Shown here: positions 6,124-13,950 of the stretch, in pieces
Layout of the letters: every line of letters starts with the position of its first letter
Position numbering within the stretch: the stretch's first letter is position 1
Source: Alphaproteobacteria bacterium
Lineage (GTDB): Bacteria; Pseudomonadota; Alphaproteobacteria; ATCC43930; CGMCC-115725
Assembly (NCBI GenBank): GCA_005884825.1
Contig: VAZT01000295.1
Location: forward strand, 1 to 23,410
Length of the DNA stretch: 23,410 bases
Direction of reading: 5' to 3'
Position numbers and translations under genes: made by a program
Notes under the pieces: model-generated
The model's database searches: none
Told to the model about the DNA's origin: nothing
The model's input: the letters and a program-made list of their open reading frames with translations, nothing else

Positions 6124-7286
6124 TGCCGGATGCCGCCATCTTGCAAGCCAGCGACGCGCCGATCGAGTTCATCGATTTGGGCGCGCAGCGACGGCGCCTC
6201 GGCCCTCGCATCGACGAGGCCATTCTCCGCGTCGTCGACCACGGCAAATACATCATGGGCCCTGAGGTCGCCGTCTTCGAACAGGAGCTCGCCGCCTTCT
6301 GCGGCGCCAAGCACGTGCTGAGCTGCGCCAACGGCACCGACGCGTTGGGTTTGGCCCTCATGGTCAAGGGCCTCAAACCCGGGCAGGCGGTGCTGGTGCC
6401 ATCCTTTACATTCGCCGCCACCGCCGAGGTGGTAGCCTGGTTTGATGCTGTCCCCGTGTTTGTCGATGTGCGCGAGGACACCTTCAATCTGGATCCCGCC
6501 AGTCTCGAGGCCGGCATCGTCACCGCCGTCCGGCTGGGGCTCGAGCCCGTCGGCATCATCTCGGTCGACCTCTTCGGCTTGCCGGCCGAGTACGACCAAA
6601 TCCTGTCGACTGCCGTGGCACACGGTCTGTGGCTTATCTGCGATGCGGCTCAGAGCTTCGGCGCCGCTTACAAGGGCCGCAATGTCGGAACCATCGGTCA
6701 TATGACGACGACTAGCTTTTTTCCATCAAAGCCGCTCGGCTGCTATGGTGATGGCGGCGCTATCTTGGTCGAGGACGATGATGCTTTCGCGGTGCTGAAG
6801 AGCTTGCGGGTGCACGGCCAAGGCAGCGACAAATACGACAATGTCCGCATCGGCATGAACGCACGTTTGGATACGATCCAGGCGGCAGTGCTGAGCGAGA
6901 AGCTGACGATCTTCACCGACGAGATCGACGCGCGAAACCGGGTGGCGGCGCGTTACCAGGAACTTTTGGACGAAGTGGTGATCGTTCCCCAGATACCGAT
7001 CGGGCTGACGAGCGTCTGGGCACAATATACGGTGCGGCTGCCGATCGGGCGAGATCGCGACAGGGTGGCGGCAAAGCTGAAGGCGGCCGGAGTGCCGACG
7101 GCCGCCTATTATGCAAAGCCGCTGCACAGCCAATCGGCCTACCGCAACTACCCGGTCGCCGGCAACGGCCTGCCAGTCTGCGATCGCCTCGCGTACGAGG
7201 TGCTGAGCCTGCCGATGCACCCCTATCTGGACGAGAACACCCAGGACCGCATCGCCGGAGCATTGCGCGCGGCGCTGCGTGATTGA
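6123..7286 (+). CDS. wbpE: WbpE-like PLP-dependent UDP-3-keto-uronate aminotransferase (DegT/DnrJ/EryC1 family)
   Basis: WbpE transfers an amino group from glutamate to the 3-keto sugar made by WbpB, on the way to UDP-diacetamido-uronic acids. The 387-residue length is normal for the DegT/DnrJ/EryC1/StrS family. Visible motifs are NGTDALGLAL (70-79), PSFTFAATAE (93-102), CDAAQSFGA (173-181, D174 contacting the PLP ring) and SFFPSKPLGCYGDGGA (198-213) with K203 as the Schiff-base lysine. NARLDTIQAAVL and the C-terminal PMHPYLDE block are also present. The ATG at 6123 overlaps the wbpD stop. The enzyme looks intact even though its upstream partner wbpB is broken. The exact sugar is inferred from the wbpBDE order. 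Confidence 0.92.
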   Translation: MPDAAILQASDAPIEFIDLGAQRRRLGPRIDEAILRVVDHGKYIMGPEVAVFEQELAAFCGAKHVLSCANGTDALGLALMVKGLKPGQAVLVPSFTFAATAEVVAWFDAVPVFVDVREDTFNLDPASLEAGIVTAVRLGLEPVGIISVDLFGLPAEYDQILSTAVAHGLWLICDAAQSFGAAYKGRNVGTIGHMTTTSFFPSKPLGCYGDGGAILVEDDDAFAVLKSLRVHGQGSDKYDNVRIGMNARLDTIQAAVLSEKLTIFTDEIDARNRVAARYQELLDEVVIVPQIPIGLTSVWAQYTVRLPIGRDRDRVAAKLKAAGVPTAAYYAKPLHSQSAYRNYPVAGNGLPVCDRLAYEVLSLPMHPYLDENTQDRIAGALRAALRD

Positions 7287-7319
7287 GAAGCCAGACTTCT
7301 GCCAGCACGGTTGGGTAAT

Positions 7320-8141
7320 ATGATCTCCGGCCTTGCGGGTTCAGCAGCCCGTCGGCACAATCCATTCTTGATGATATTGGCCTACCGCACGCCATTGTGG
7401 CGCACGACGCTGAGCGAGGTTCGTCAGCGCTATGCCGGCTCGGCCATGGGGCTCTTCTGGGTGGCGCTGGCGCCGGCCTTGCTGTTGGCCCTCTATGCCT
7501 GCGTTTTCATTTACATTTACAAGACCATCCCACAAGGGATGGACAGGACGACTTACCTGGTCCAGCTGTTTGCCGGACTGTTGCCGTTTCTCGCATTCAG
7601 CGATGGGCTGTTGAACGGGTCGGGCGCGGTATTGAGCAACCGGGCGGTGCTCCTTAACACGGTCTATCCGGCCGAGCTCGTGCCCTTGCGCGCGGTACTT
7701 TCGGGTCATGCCGTGGCTGCGCTTGGATTGGTGCTGGTCGCGGGCTTCGCATTGGCTACAGGACATCCGATCCAGGGATTGCCGCTGCTGCCCTTGGTCC
7801 TTGTGCTGCAAATCATGTTTGTTTGCGGGGTGTCGTGGCCGCTGTCGCTCGCCAATCTCGTCCTGCGTGATATTCAGCAGATCCTGACCTTCCTCTGCAC
7901 CGCATTGATGATCGTGAGCCCGATCGCCTATGCGCCCGATGCGGCGCCGGGACCGCTGAAGCTGCTGGTGTACCTGAACCCGGTATCGTACTTCGTTCTC
8001 ACCTGCCAGAGCCTGGCGGTGACAGGGACCCTGCCGCCGACGAAGATCGTACTGATAATGACCGCGCTGTCCTTTGGTGCATTCGTTGTCGGCTTTCGCC
8101 TCTTCCAACGTGGCAAGCTCGCGTTCTGGGACTATGCCTGA
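7320..8141 (+). CDS. wzm: ABC-2 polysaccharide/O-antigen exporter permease (Wzm-like)
   Basis: This is the inner-membrane subunit of an ABC exporter that moves lipid-linked glycan across the cytoplasmic membrane. The 273-residue protein has the ABC2_membrane layout. A cytoplasmic amphipathic N-terminus with LAYRTPLWRTTLSEVRQRY comes first, and the first membrane span is near residues 43-65. About six hydrophobic segments follow in all, with the conserved LNPVSYFVLTCQSL and the terminal QRGKLAFWDYA. The ATG at 7320 is chosen over an in-frame TTG at 7311; Shine-Dalgarno support is weak for both. The stop overlaps the start of the ATPase gene by 8 bases (ATGCCTGA), so the two subunits are translationally coupled. 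It follows wbpE by 33 bases. Confidence 0.9.
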   Translation: MISGLAGSAARRHNPFLMILAYRTPLWRTTLSEVRQRYAGSAMGLFWVALAPALLLALYACVFIYIYKTIPQGMDRTTYLVQLFAGLLPFLAFSDGLLNGSGAVLSNRAVLLNTVYPAELVPLRAVLSGHAVAALGLVLVAGFALATGHPIQGLPLLPLVLVLQIMFVCGVSWPLSLANLVLRDIQQILTFLCTALMIVSPIAYAPDAAPGPLKLLVYLNPVSYFVLTCQSLAVTGTLPPTKIVLIMTALSFGAFVVGFRLFQRGKLAFWDYA

Positions 8142-9435
8142 CACGCCACCTGCCATCGTGCTCGACGGCATCGCCAAGGTCTATCGACTGTACGACAGCC
8201 CGACCGAGCAGGCACTCGACGTCTTTGGATTGTCGCGCCTGCGCTTCTGGCGAAAACCGAGATATCACGACAAAGCCGCTCTGGAAGACATATCTCTGGT
8301 CGTCACGCGCGGCGAGCGGCTCGGCATAATCGGCCGAAACGGTGCCGGCAAGACGACATTGCTCAAATTGATCACAGGCAATTTTGCCCCTACCCGCGGC
8401 ACGGTTGTCGTCAACGGCACCGTCCAGGCACTGATCAATACCGGGCTCGGTTTCCACCCCGAGTTTACCGGGTATGAGAACATCCGCGCTGCCCTGGTTT
8501 ATAACGGTCTCGCCGAGGCCGAGCTCGACGCAGCGATTGACGACATCGTCGATTTCGTTGAGCTGGACCAGTACCTGCATCAGCCGATCAAGACCTACTC
8601 TCTCGGCATGCAGTCGCGCTTATATTTTGCCACGGCGACAGCAATCAGACCCGACATTCTGATAATCGACGAAGTCCTCGGTGCCGGCGACGCTTATTTC
8701 TCCGCTAAATCCGCCGACCGGATGAAGCGCCTGACCTCTTCCGGGTCGACATTGCTGCTGGTCTCGCACTCGATGACCCAGATCCTGCAATTCTGTGAAG
8801 AGGCGGTCTGGATCGAAAACGGGCGGCTGATGCGGCGCGTCGACGAGGTGCGCGCCGCGAAGGCCCGGGTAACCGGGGAACTCGAATTCGAGGGCGGCGT
8901 ATCCCAATGGCAGGGTGCACCAGGGCCACGGATCATCGGGTTCGATGTCCTTGATGGCGACGGGCGGCCGACCGCCAACCTGAATACCGGTGACCCGGTC
9001 AGCTTTGTCGTCGAGCTGGGGGCGGAAGAACCCGACGTCTATCCTTGTTATGTGTGCATCGTAACGCACACTCTCGACGGCAAGTGGCTGACCCGGCACG
9101 TGAGCGAAAAATATCAGCTCGATTTCGTCCGATACGCTCGGCGCCGAGTCACGCTGCATTACGATCGGCTGCTGCTCGGCAACGGCTCCTACCTGGTGAC
9201 CGTCGCGACATACAGAGTCTGCGACCTGCAGGATTTGTCGACAGCCGTATTCTACGAAATTCTCGCCCGCAGCTATCGTATCCAGGTCCGCGATGAAATT
9301 CCGACGGATGAAACATTGTTCCATCACTCGGGCACTTGGAGTACCGGGTCGATCGGGACAGCTCGAGGCGAGCCCACCGCCGAGAACAGCATGATGCTCG
9401 ATGCGACAGAACGACTTGGCGGGACCGTGCGCTGA
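8134..9435 (+). CDS. wzt: ABC exporter ATPase with C-terminal extension (Wzt-like)
   Basis: The protein powers export of the glycan together with the Wzm-like permease. The nucleotide-binding domain (about 1-240) shows Walker A GRNGAGKTT (K73), the Q-loop region, signature YSLGMQSRLYF (155-165), Walker B ILIIDE (175-180) and the switch histidine in LLVSHS (H212). Residues about 270-433 form an additional beta-rich-looking domain like the Wzt C-terminal carbohydrate-binding domain, which in O-antigen systems recognises the chain terminus. The ATG at 8134 overlaps the wzm stop, and the frame is open further upstream only inside wzm. The length (433) fits Wzt with this domain rather than the short capsule type. 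Whether this domain recognises a modified end is inference from relatives. Confidence 0.92.
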   Translation: MPDTPPAIVLDGIAKVYRLYDSPTEQALDVFGLSRLRFWRKPRYHDKAALEDISLVVTRGERLGIIGRNGAGKTTLLKLITGNFAPTRGTVVVNGTVQALINTGLGFHPEFTGYENIRAALVYNGLAEAELDAAIDDIVDFVELDQYLHQPIKTYSLGMQSRLYFATATAIRPDILIIDEVLGAGDAYFSAKSADRMKRLTSSGSTLLLVSHSMTQILQFCEEAVWIENGRLMRRVDEVRAAKARVTGELEFEGGVSQWQGAPGPRIIGFDVLDGDGRPTANLNTGDPVSFVVELGAEEPDVYPCYVCIVTHTLDGKWLTRHVSEKYQLDFVRYARRRVTLHYDRLLLGNGSYLVTVATYRVCDLQDLSTAVFYEILARSYRIQVRDEIPTDETLFHHSGTWSTGSIGTARGEPTAENSMMLDATERLGGTVR

Positions 9436-9444
9436 ACCGCAGCT

Positions 9445-10368
9445 ATGCTCGTTTGTCCCGCCTGCTCGGCAGCGCTGTCGCGGCCGCTTACCTGTGGCGA
9501 CTGCGGCTGGACCGGACGTTATCTCGAGGGACTGCCGGTGATGCTGCCGGACCCCGAGCTCAGCGACAGCACCGCCCGTTCGTACACCGATAACTACGAT
9601 CGGATTGCACGGGACGATCTCGAAGAAAAGATCATCGACCCGCGTTACATCGAAAATTTAGCAGACAACTTCTGCCAGGCAGTCGAACTCTTGCCCGGAG
9701 CGGAAGTATGCGATCTCGGATCAGGTAAGGGATTTCTGGCCCGCAAACTCGTGGAGCGCGGCGCCGCGACCGTTACCGCGGTCGACATCTCGTTACCGTA
9801 TCTGGTTCGCCTGGTCGGACAGCCGGGCGTCTCGCCTGTAATGGCGAACGCAGAGACGCTGCCATATGTCGAGCACTTCGATGTCGTGGTGACCACCGAT
9901 GTATTGGAACATGTGCTCAACGTTGGTTCCTTCCTGTATTGTGTGAACCGAGCGCTTCGCCCGGGTGGGCGCCTTTACGTCCGTGTTCCCCACAGGGAAG
10001 ATTTGCTTTCCTATTCACCGCATTTCGGTTGCCCTTACCGCTTCGTCCACTTCCGGAGCTATGATCGCGCACTGCTTCGGCAAACCCTGGAAACTGCCGG
10101 CTTCTGCGTCGACCGCCTCATACTCGACGGTTATCTGCCGGGCAACGGTCGGCCGTTTTGGCGCGGCGGGCCGCTGCGGCAAAAGCTTTATCAGTGGTTT
10201 GAGGATCGGCTTCTTCGCACCGGTCGTCATCCGGCCGATGTGACGCTGCGACCGCACGGAATATGCCAAGTATTCCTTCAGCCTACCGTGCTGATTGCCG
10301 CGGCTCGCAAAGTAAAGAGCCTCGTGCCGCGGGCCGACGGCGCGTGGCCAGGTTTCGAATTGAAATGA
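9445..10368 (+). CDS. SAM-dependent methyltransferase with N-terminal zinc ribbon
   Basis: The 307-residue cytoplasmic protein starts with four cysteines in two CxxC pairs (C4/C7 and C17/C20), a small zinc-ribbon pattern. A class I Rossmann-like methyltransferase fold follows: motif I VCDLGSGKGFLA (88-99), acidic end of strand 2 in TAVDIS, and TTDVLEHV and RALRPGGRLYVRVPH further on. The acceptor is probably a sugar of the exported glycan, given its place 9 bases after wzt. Its stop overlaps the ATG of the next methyltransferase (ATGA). Sequence does not tell which hydroxyl is methylated. Confidence 0.82.
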   Translation: MLVCPACSAALSRPLTCGDCGWTGRYLEGLPVMLPDPELSDSTARSYTDNYDRIARDDLEEKIIDPRYIENLADNFCQAVELLPGAEVCDLGSGKGFLARKLVERGAATVTAVDISLPYLVRLVGQPGVSPVMANAETLPYVEHFDVVVTTDVLEHVLNVGSFLYCVNRALRPGGRLYVRVPHREDLLSYSPHFGCPYRFVHFRSYDRALLRQTLETAGFCVDRLILDGYLPGNGRPFWRGGPLRQKLYQWFEDRLLRTGRHPADVTLRPHGICQVFLQPTVLIAAARKVKSLVPRADGAWPGFELK

Positions 10369-11546
10369 ACGAGCGCACGTTGCGGCCGGGCGCTCTGTAT
10401 TCAAGATTGCGTCAAACCGCGCACAAGCTGAGCCGCCTGGCGCATGTCGATGTCAGGCGTGGAGGCGGCGGACTCATGCGCGACATCGAGGCGTTGCATG
10501 GCGAGCTCCACGGAATACGTGAGGAGATCGCGCAATTGCGCCAAAGAGGCGATGCCCAGGATGCGCGGCTGGGTCAGGTTTCCGCCACCCTCGACCGCGC
10601 AGCAGCTCATGTGCGCGGCCTCAACGGCGTGTTCCGCGGGGACTATTACCAGCGCCAGCAGGTTCCGACCTCGACGGAATATTGGAGCCGGTACAATGTT
10701 ACCTTGCATCACCAATTCAGTTCGATCGAGGATTCTCTGCGGCAGCTGGAATTTCGCAATCAGCAATACCCCGGTTATATCGATTTGCTGCCGGTGTGCG
10801 GTAAAGACGGCATGGCAGTTCTCGATTACGGGTGTGGGCCTGGCCACGATCTCGTCGGCTTTGCCCATTATTCACGTCCAAAGCGCCTCGTTGGGGTCGA
10901 CATCTCGCCGATCTCCTTAGCCGAGGCGGAACACCGGTTGCGCTTTCACGGGGCCGCGGCCGAGCTCGTGCAAGTCGATTACGGGAACCACGATCTGCCG
11001 TTCGAGGCCGCCTCGTTCGATTACATCCACTGCTCCGGGGTCTTGATGTGCCTTCAAGACCCGATATGGCTGCTCCGCGAATTTTATCGTTTACTGAAGC
11101 CCGGCGGTGAATTGCGCCTGATGGTCTACAATTATGATTCGATCTGGCTGCACCTCTATGTCGCCTTTGTCGTGCAGATCGAGAACGGTCTCTACGCCGA
11201 CTTGCCGACCCGAGTGGCGTTCACGCGCACGACCGACGGTGAGGATTGCCCCATCAATCCACCGTGGCGACCCGAGGAGATGCTGGTGCTCGGCCGCGAG
11301 GCGGGGTTCGAGCCGGAATTCCTCGGAGCCGCAATCTCCCTCTGGGAACTTCACGTGTTGCCGCGGCGGCACATCGCCTGTCTCTACCCGAACCTGCCTT
11401 CGGAAAGCCGCGCATTCCTGATGAACCTCCGGCTCGATGCCACCGGAATTCCCTGGCACAACGGGCACCGTGCCGGGATCGATGGTTGCTTCCGTTTCTG
11501 CCGGTCAGCCGACGGAAACGTTCATCCGCAAGGCCTGAGCAGGTAA
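10365..11546 (+). CDS. SAM-dependent methyltransferase with N-terminal coiled coil
   Basis: From ATG 10365, which overlaps the preceding stop as ATGA, the product is 393 residues. Residues about 37-86 (LMRDIEALHGELHGIREEI onwards) are rich in leucine and charged residues and look like a coiled coil. A conserved block YWSRYNVTLHHQF (107-119) leads into a class I methyltransferase with motif I VLDYGCGPGHDLVGFA (152-167), CSGVLMCL and the late motif RTTDGEDCPI. An upstream extension in the same frame lies inside the preceding gene and is not used. A paralogue lacking the coiled coil sits on the opposite strand immediately downstream, and the two genes overlap by 25 bases at their 3' ends. The acceptor is unknown, probably a sugar or the end of the glycan chain. 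Confidence 0.84.
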   Translation: MNERTLRPGALYSRLRQTAHKLSRLAHVDVRRGGGGLMRDIEALHGELHGIREEIAQLRQRGDAQDARLGQVSATLDRAAAHVRGLNGVFRGDYYQRQQVPTSTEYWSRYNVTLHHQFSSIEDSLRQLEFRNQQYPGYIDLLPVCGKDGMAVLDYGCGPGHDLVGFAHYSRPKRLVGVDISPISLAEAEHRLRFHGAAAELVQVDYGNHDLPFEAASFDYIHCSGVLMCLQDPIWLLREFYRLLKPGGELRLMVYNYDSIWLHLYVAFVVQIENGLYADLPTRVAFTRTTDGEDCPINPPWRPEEMLVLGREAGFEPEFLGAAISLWELHVLPRRHIACLYPNLPSESRAFLMNLRLDATGIPWHNGHRAGIDGCFRFCRSADGNVHPQGLSR

Positions 11547-12508
11547 CAACCATCTATCCCCGCCCGGTGTCCGCGGTATCGGCAAAAGCCGTGCTCGTCG
11601 AAGGTCAGATCGAGAAGAAACCGGCGGCTCTCCTCCGGCAGCCCGCGGTCGTTGATGGCATCGAACCGATGAGACAGGATCTTGGCTTCGTGCATCGAGA
11701 TTGCGGAGCCGGTAAATTCGGCGGTAAAGCCCGCCGCCTCTGCCACCGTAATGAACTCGCTCGCACGAAATACCCGAGCGATGGGGCAATCTTCGCCATC
11801 GGTGGTTCGACAAAATGCCTCATCGAGGCTGAGATCTCGATAGGCGCCCTCTACGATCCTCTTCAGATAGGCGACGTAGAGGTGGAGCCATACGCTGTCG
11901 CGGTTATAGACCATCACCCGCATCGAGCCGTCCGACCGCAATATCCGACGGAGCTGGCGCAGCGTCCCAACCAAATCCGGGAGGTGGTGCAGAACGCCGG
12001 ATGTGTGCACATAATCGACCGATGCCGTTTCGAGCGGCAGCTCGATCACCCCGGGCTCCAGCAGGATCAGCTCGCAAGGAGCTTGGTGCAGAGCCATTCG
12101 AGCCCGGGCCTGCGCGACCGAAGCGGGGGAAACATCCATGCCGATCAGGCGAGAGGTGTTCGACGCCGTCGCAAAGCCGACGAGGTCGTGCCCCGGGCCG
12201 CACCCGAAATCGAGAACGACGCGCCCGTCCTGCCCATGCACCGGCATCAGTTCTATGTACCCAAAGTACTGATCGTTCCGCCAACGAAAATAAGCCAGTG
12301 ACTCCTCGGCGGATGTAAATTGATGATGCAGGGTCACATTGTATCGTGTCCAGTAATCGGCGCTGGCGTCATGGATGTCCTGATCCGGTGTCGGCTCCTC
12401 CTGCACAGATGACGGCGGCATCGGCGGGCGTCGGCGGTTCGCCAGCCGTGTGAGAAGAGGGAGGGCGCGGTGCAGAAGCGATGTGGTGATGGTCGGGTAG
12501 CTTGACAT
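11522..12508 (-). CDS. SAM-dependent methyltransferase, paralogue of the plus-strand neighbour
   Basis: The 328-residue protein shares long identical blocks with the convergent plus-strand gene: RYNVTLHHQF, CGPGHDLVGFA, RTTDGEDCPI and GHRAGIDGC. The class I motif is VVLDFGCGPGHDL (97-109). Its N-terminus (about 1-50) is a low-complexity proline-rich stretch instead of the coiled coil of the partner. The ATG at 12508 has a GGGG tract about 7 bases upstream; the frame is open far further upstream, but that part is antisense to the next gene and not credible. It is the only complete minus-strand gene in the locus, so it must have its own promoter, probably in the gap after 12508. Antisense transcription from the long plus-strand operon would run through it. 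Confidence 0.85.
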   Translation of the reverse strand: MSSYPTITTSLLHRALPLLTRLANRRRPPMPPSSVQEEPTPDQDIHDASADYWTRYNVTLHHQFTSAEESLAYFRWRNDQYFGYIELMPVHGQDGRVVLDFGCGPGHDLVGFATASNTSRLIGMDVSPASVAQARARMALHQAPCELILLEPGVIELPLETASVDYVHTSGVLHHLPDLVGTLRQLRRILRSDGSMRVMVYNRDSVWLHLYVAYLKRIVEGAYRDLSLDEAFCRTTDGEDCPIARVFRASEFITVAEAAGFTAEFTGSAISMHEAKILSHRFDAINDRGLPEESRRFLLDLTFDEHGFCRYRGHRAGIDGCYLLRPCG

Positions 12509-12688
12509 GCACGCCCCAAGTAAACGCTGGCCTATTGCCGAACGGCTATTCGCAACGTTCCGGAGGTTGGATCGGCCAGATCCGACTATAACCGAGTATG
12601 TGGCCGCACGACACAGCGTTCGTCTCTCGGGAGTGCGTTGGTTTCGACCGTGCTCGCAGACAACATTGGCGCGGAGCGGGCGCTGATC
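12509..12688. promoter_or_regulatory. Divergent intergenic region with two palindromes
   Basis: This 180-base gap separates a minus-strand methyltransferase gene from a plus-strand glycosyltransferase gene and should hold promoters for both. It contains an interrupted inverted repeat TTGCcGAA / TTCGCAA (12535-12542 and 12549-12555) and a second one, GGATC-GGCCA-GATCC (12569-12583). A -10-like TATAAC lies at 12587-12592 on the plus strand, but its best -35 candidate (TTGGAT, 12567-12572) is only 14 bases away. The start sites are therefore not resolved. Confidence 0.4.
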
Positions 12689-13897
12689 ATGCGAATTCTG
12701 GTGCTCTCCGCCCAGTATCCGCACGCCGACAACCCGCCCTCCGGCATCTTTGTCCAGGAGCAGGTCGCAGCGCTTCGTCGCGAGGGAGTGGACGCCCGAG
12801 TTCTCGTCGGGAGGGAAGCTTGGCTGGGGCCCAGTCGACCTCTGCACTCGCTGGCCGCGGTTCGGCGCTTCGCAACCCCTCGTCCGCGGCTGCAGTGGCG
12901 CGAGCACGCCGGTGTCGTCTCTGCAGAATTCCCGACGGTGGTTGTCGGGCAGTTCGGCGAGGCCGTTCGCTCGCGCTCCTATGCCGCCGGCTTGCGTCGC
13001 GTCAGCCGCGCGCTTCGTCGTGACTTTCCCTTCGAAGCCGTTCACGCGCACACAGCACTGCTCGACGGCGCAGCCGCAGTCGAGCTCAAGCACGAATTCG
13101 GCGTCCCAGTAGTGCTCACCGAGCACACCGGGCCCTTTTCGGTCATCACGCGAACACCCGCCATGCGTTGTCGGGTCCGTCGGGCGCTTTTGGGTTCGGA
13201 CAGAGTTGTGGCGGTCAGCAATACACTCGCGCAGATGATCCGAGGAGCGTTTCCGGAACTCCCCCTGACCATCGATGTCATCCCCAATGGTGTCGATCAG
13301 CGCCTGTTCAGTATTGCTTCCCAACCGCAGGACACCAGCAGCCGTAAAACTATCCTGTGGATCGGCTCTTTCGGCGCCCTCAAACGGCCACACCTCGCGC
13401 TCTCGGCCTTTGCGGCGATAGCGGCGCGGCGATCCGATTTCGACCTTCACATGATAGGCCGAGGCCCGCTGGCAGCGGAACTGCACCGGGACATCGTTCG
13501 CTCGGGTCTGGCCGCGCGTGTGCGGATCGACGACTATCAGGACCGCATCAGCCTCGCGGCGACGATCGCGCGCGCCGGCGTTCTGCTGGTGACGAGCGCC
13601 GTCGAGTCGTTCAGTCTGGTCACGATCGAGGCGTTGAGCAGCGGGGTGCCGGTGGTGTCGACCCGTTGCGGCGGCCCGCAAGACATCCTCGTCGAACCAT
13701 GGCTGGGACGGTTGAGCGACGACAGTACCGAGGCACTGGCGACGGCCCTGCTCGAGGTTACCGGCGCCTTGGCCAGTTTTCGCCCGGAGCATTTGCGCGC
13801 CTATGCCGTCGGCCGCTTCGGAATGAGCGTCGTCACGGCGCGCTACATCGCTCTCTACAATAGTGTTTTGGCGCGTTGCCGAGCGCTGGCGGCATAG
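12689..13897 (+). CDS. Glycosyltransferase, GT4 family (GT-B fold)
   Basis: The predicted 402-residue protein is a retaining GT-B glycosyltransferase likely to add one sugar of the repeat at the cytoplasmic face of the inner membrane. It opens with MRILVLSAQYPHADNPPSGIF, typical of family 4 acceptor domains with the glycine-rich loop. It then has VHAHTALLDGAAA and LTEHTGPFS, the linker VSNTLAQMI and VIPNGVD (198-203). The donor-binding half includes ILWIGSFGALKRP and the EX7E motif ESFSLVTIE (E306 and E314). ATG 12689 is chosen over upstream starts because the fold begins right there; a GGAGCGGG stretch lies about 12 bases upstream. It opens the second plus-strand gene series. Sugar specificity cannot be predicted. 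Confidence 0.88.
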   Translation: MRILVLSAQYPHADNPPSGIFVQEQVAALRREGVDARVLVGREAWLGPSRPLHSLAAVRRFATPRPRLQWREHAGVVSAEFPTVVVGQFGEAVRSRSYAAGLRRVSRALRRDFPFEAVHAHTALLDGAAAVELKHEFGVPVVLTEHTGPFSVITRTPAMRCRVRRALLGSDRVVAVSNTLAQMIRGAFPELPLTIDVIPNGVDQRLFSIASQPQDTSSRKTILWIGSFGALKRPHLALSAFAAIAARRSDFDLHMIGRGPLAAELHRDIVRSGLAARVRIDDYQDRISLAATIARAGVLLVTSAVESFSLVTIEALSSGVPVVSTRCGGPQDILVEPWLGRLSDDSTEALATALLEVTGALASFRPEHLRAYAVGRFGMSVVTARYIALYNSVLARCRALAA

Positions 13898-13950
13898 ACA
13901 CGCGTCCTTGCTTCCCGGTCCAGAGTTGATGCGGCAGCCCCCGGACTGAG

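Noticed and set aside
11246..12301. Plus-strand open frame of 351 codons across the methyltransferase overlap
   Set aside because: It lies out of frame in one methyltransferase gene and antisense to the other, with no recognisable motifs.
12509..13792. N-terminal extension of the minus-strand methyltransferase to a 756-residue protein
   Set aside because: The extension is antisense to an intact GT4 glycosyltransferase and the intergenic region; methyltransferase homology starts only after 12508.
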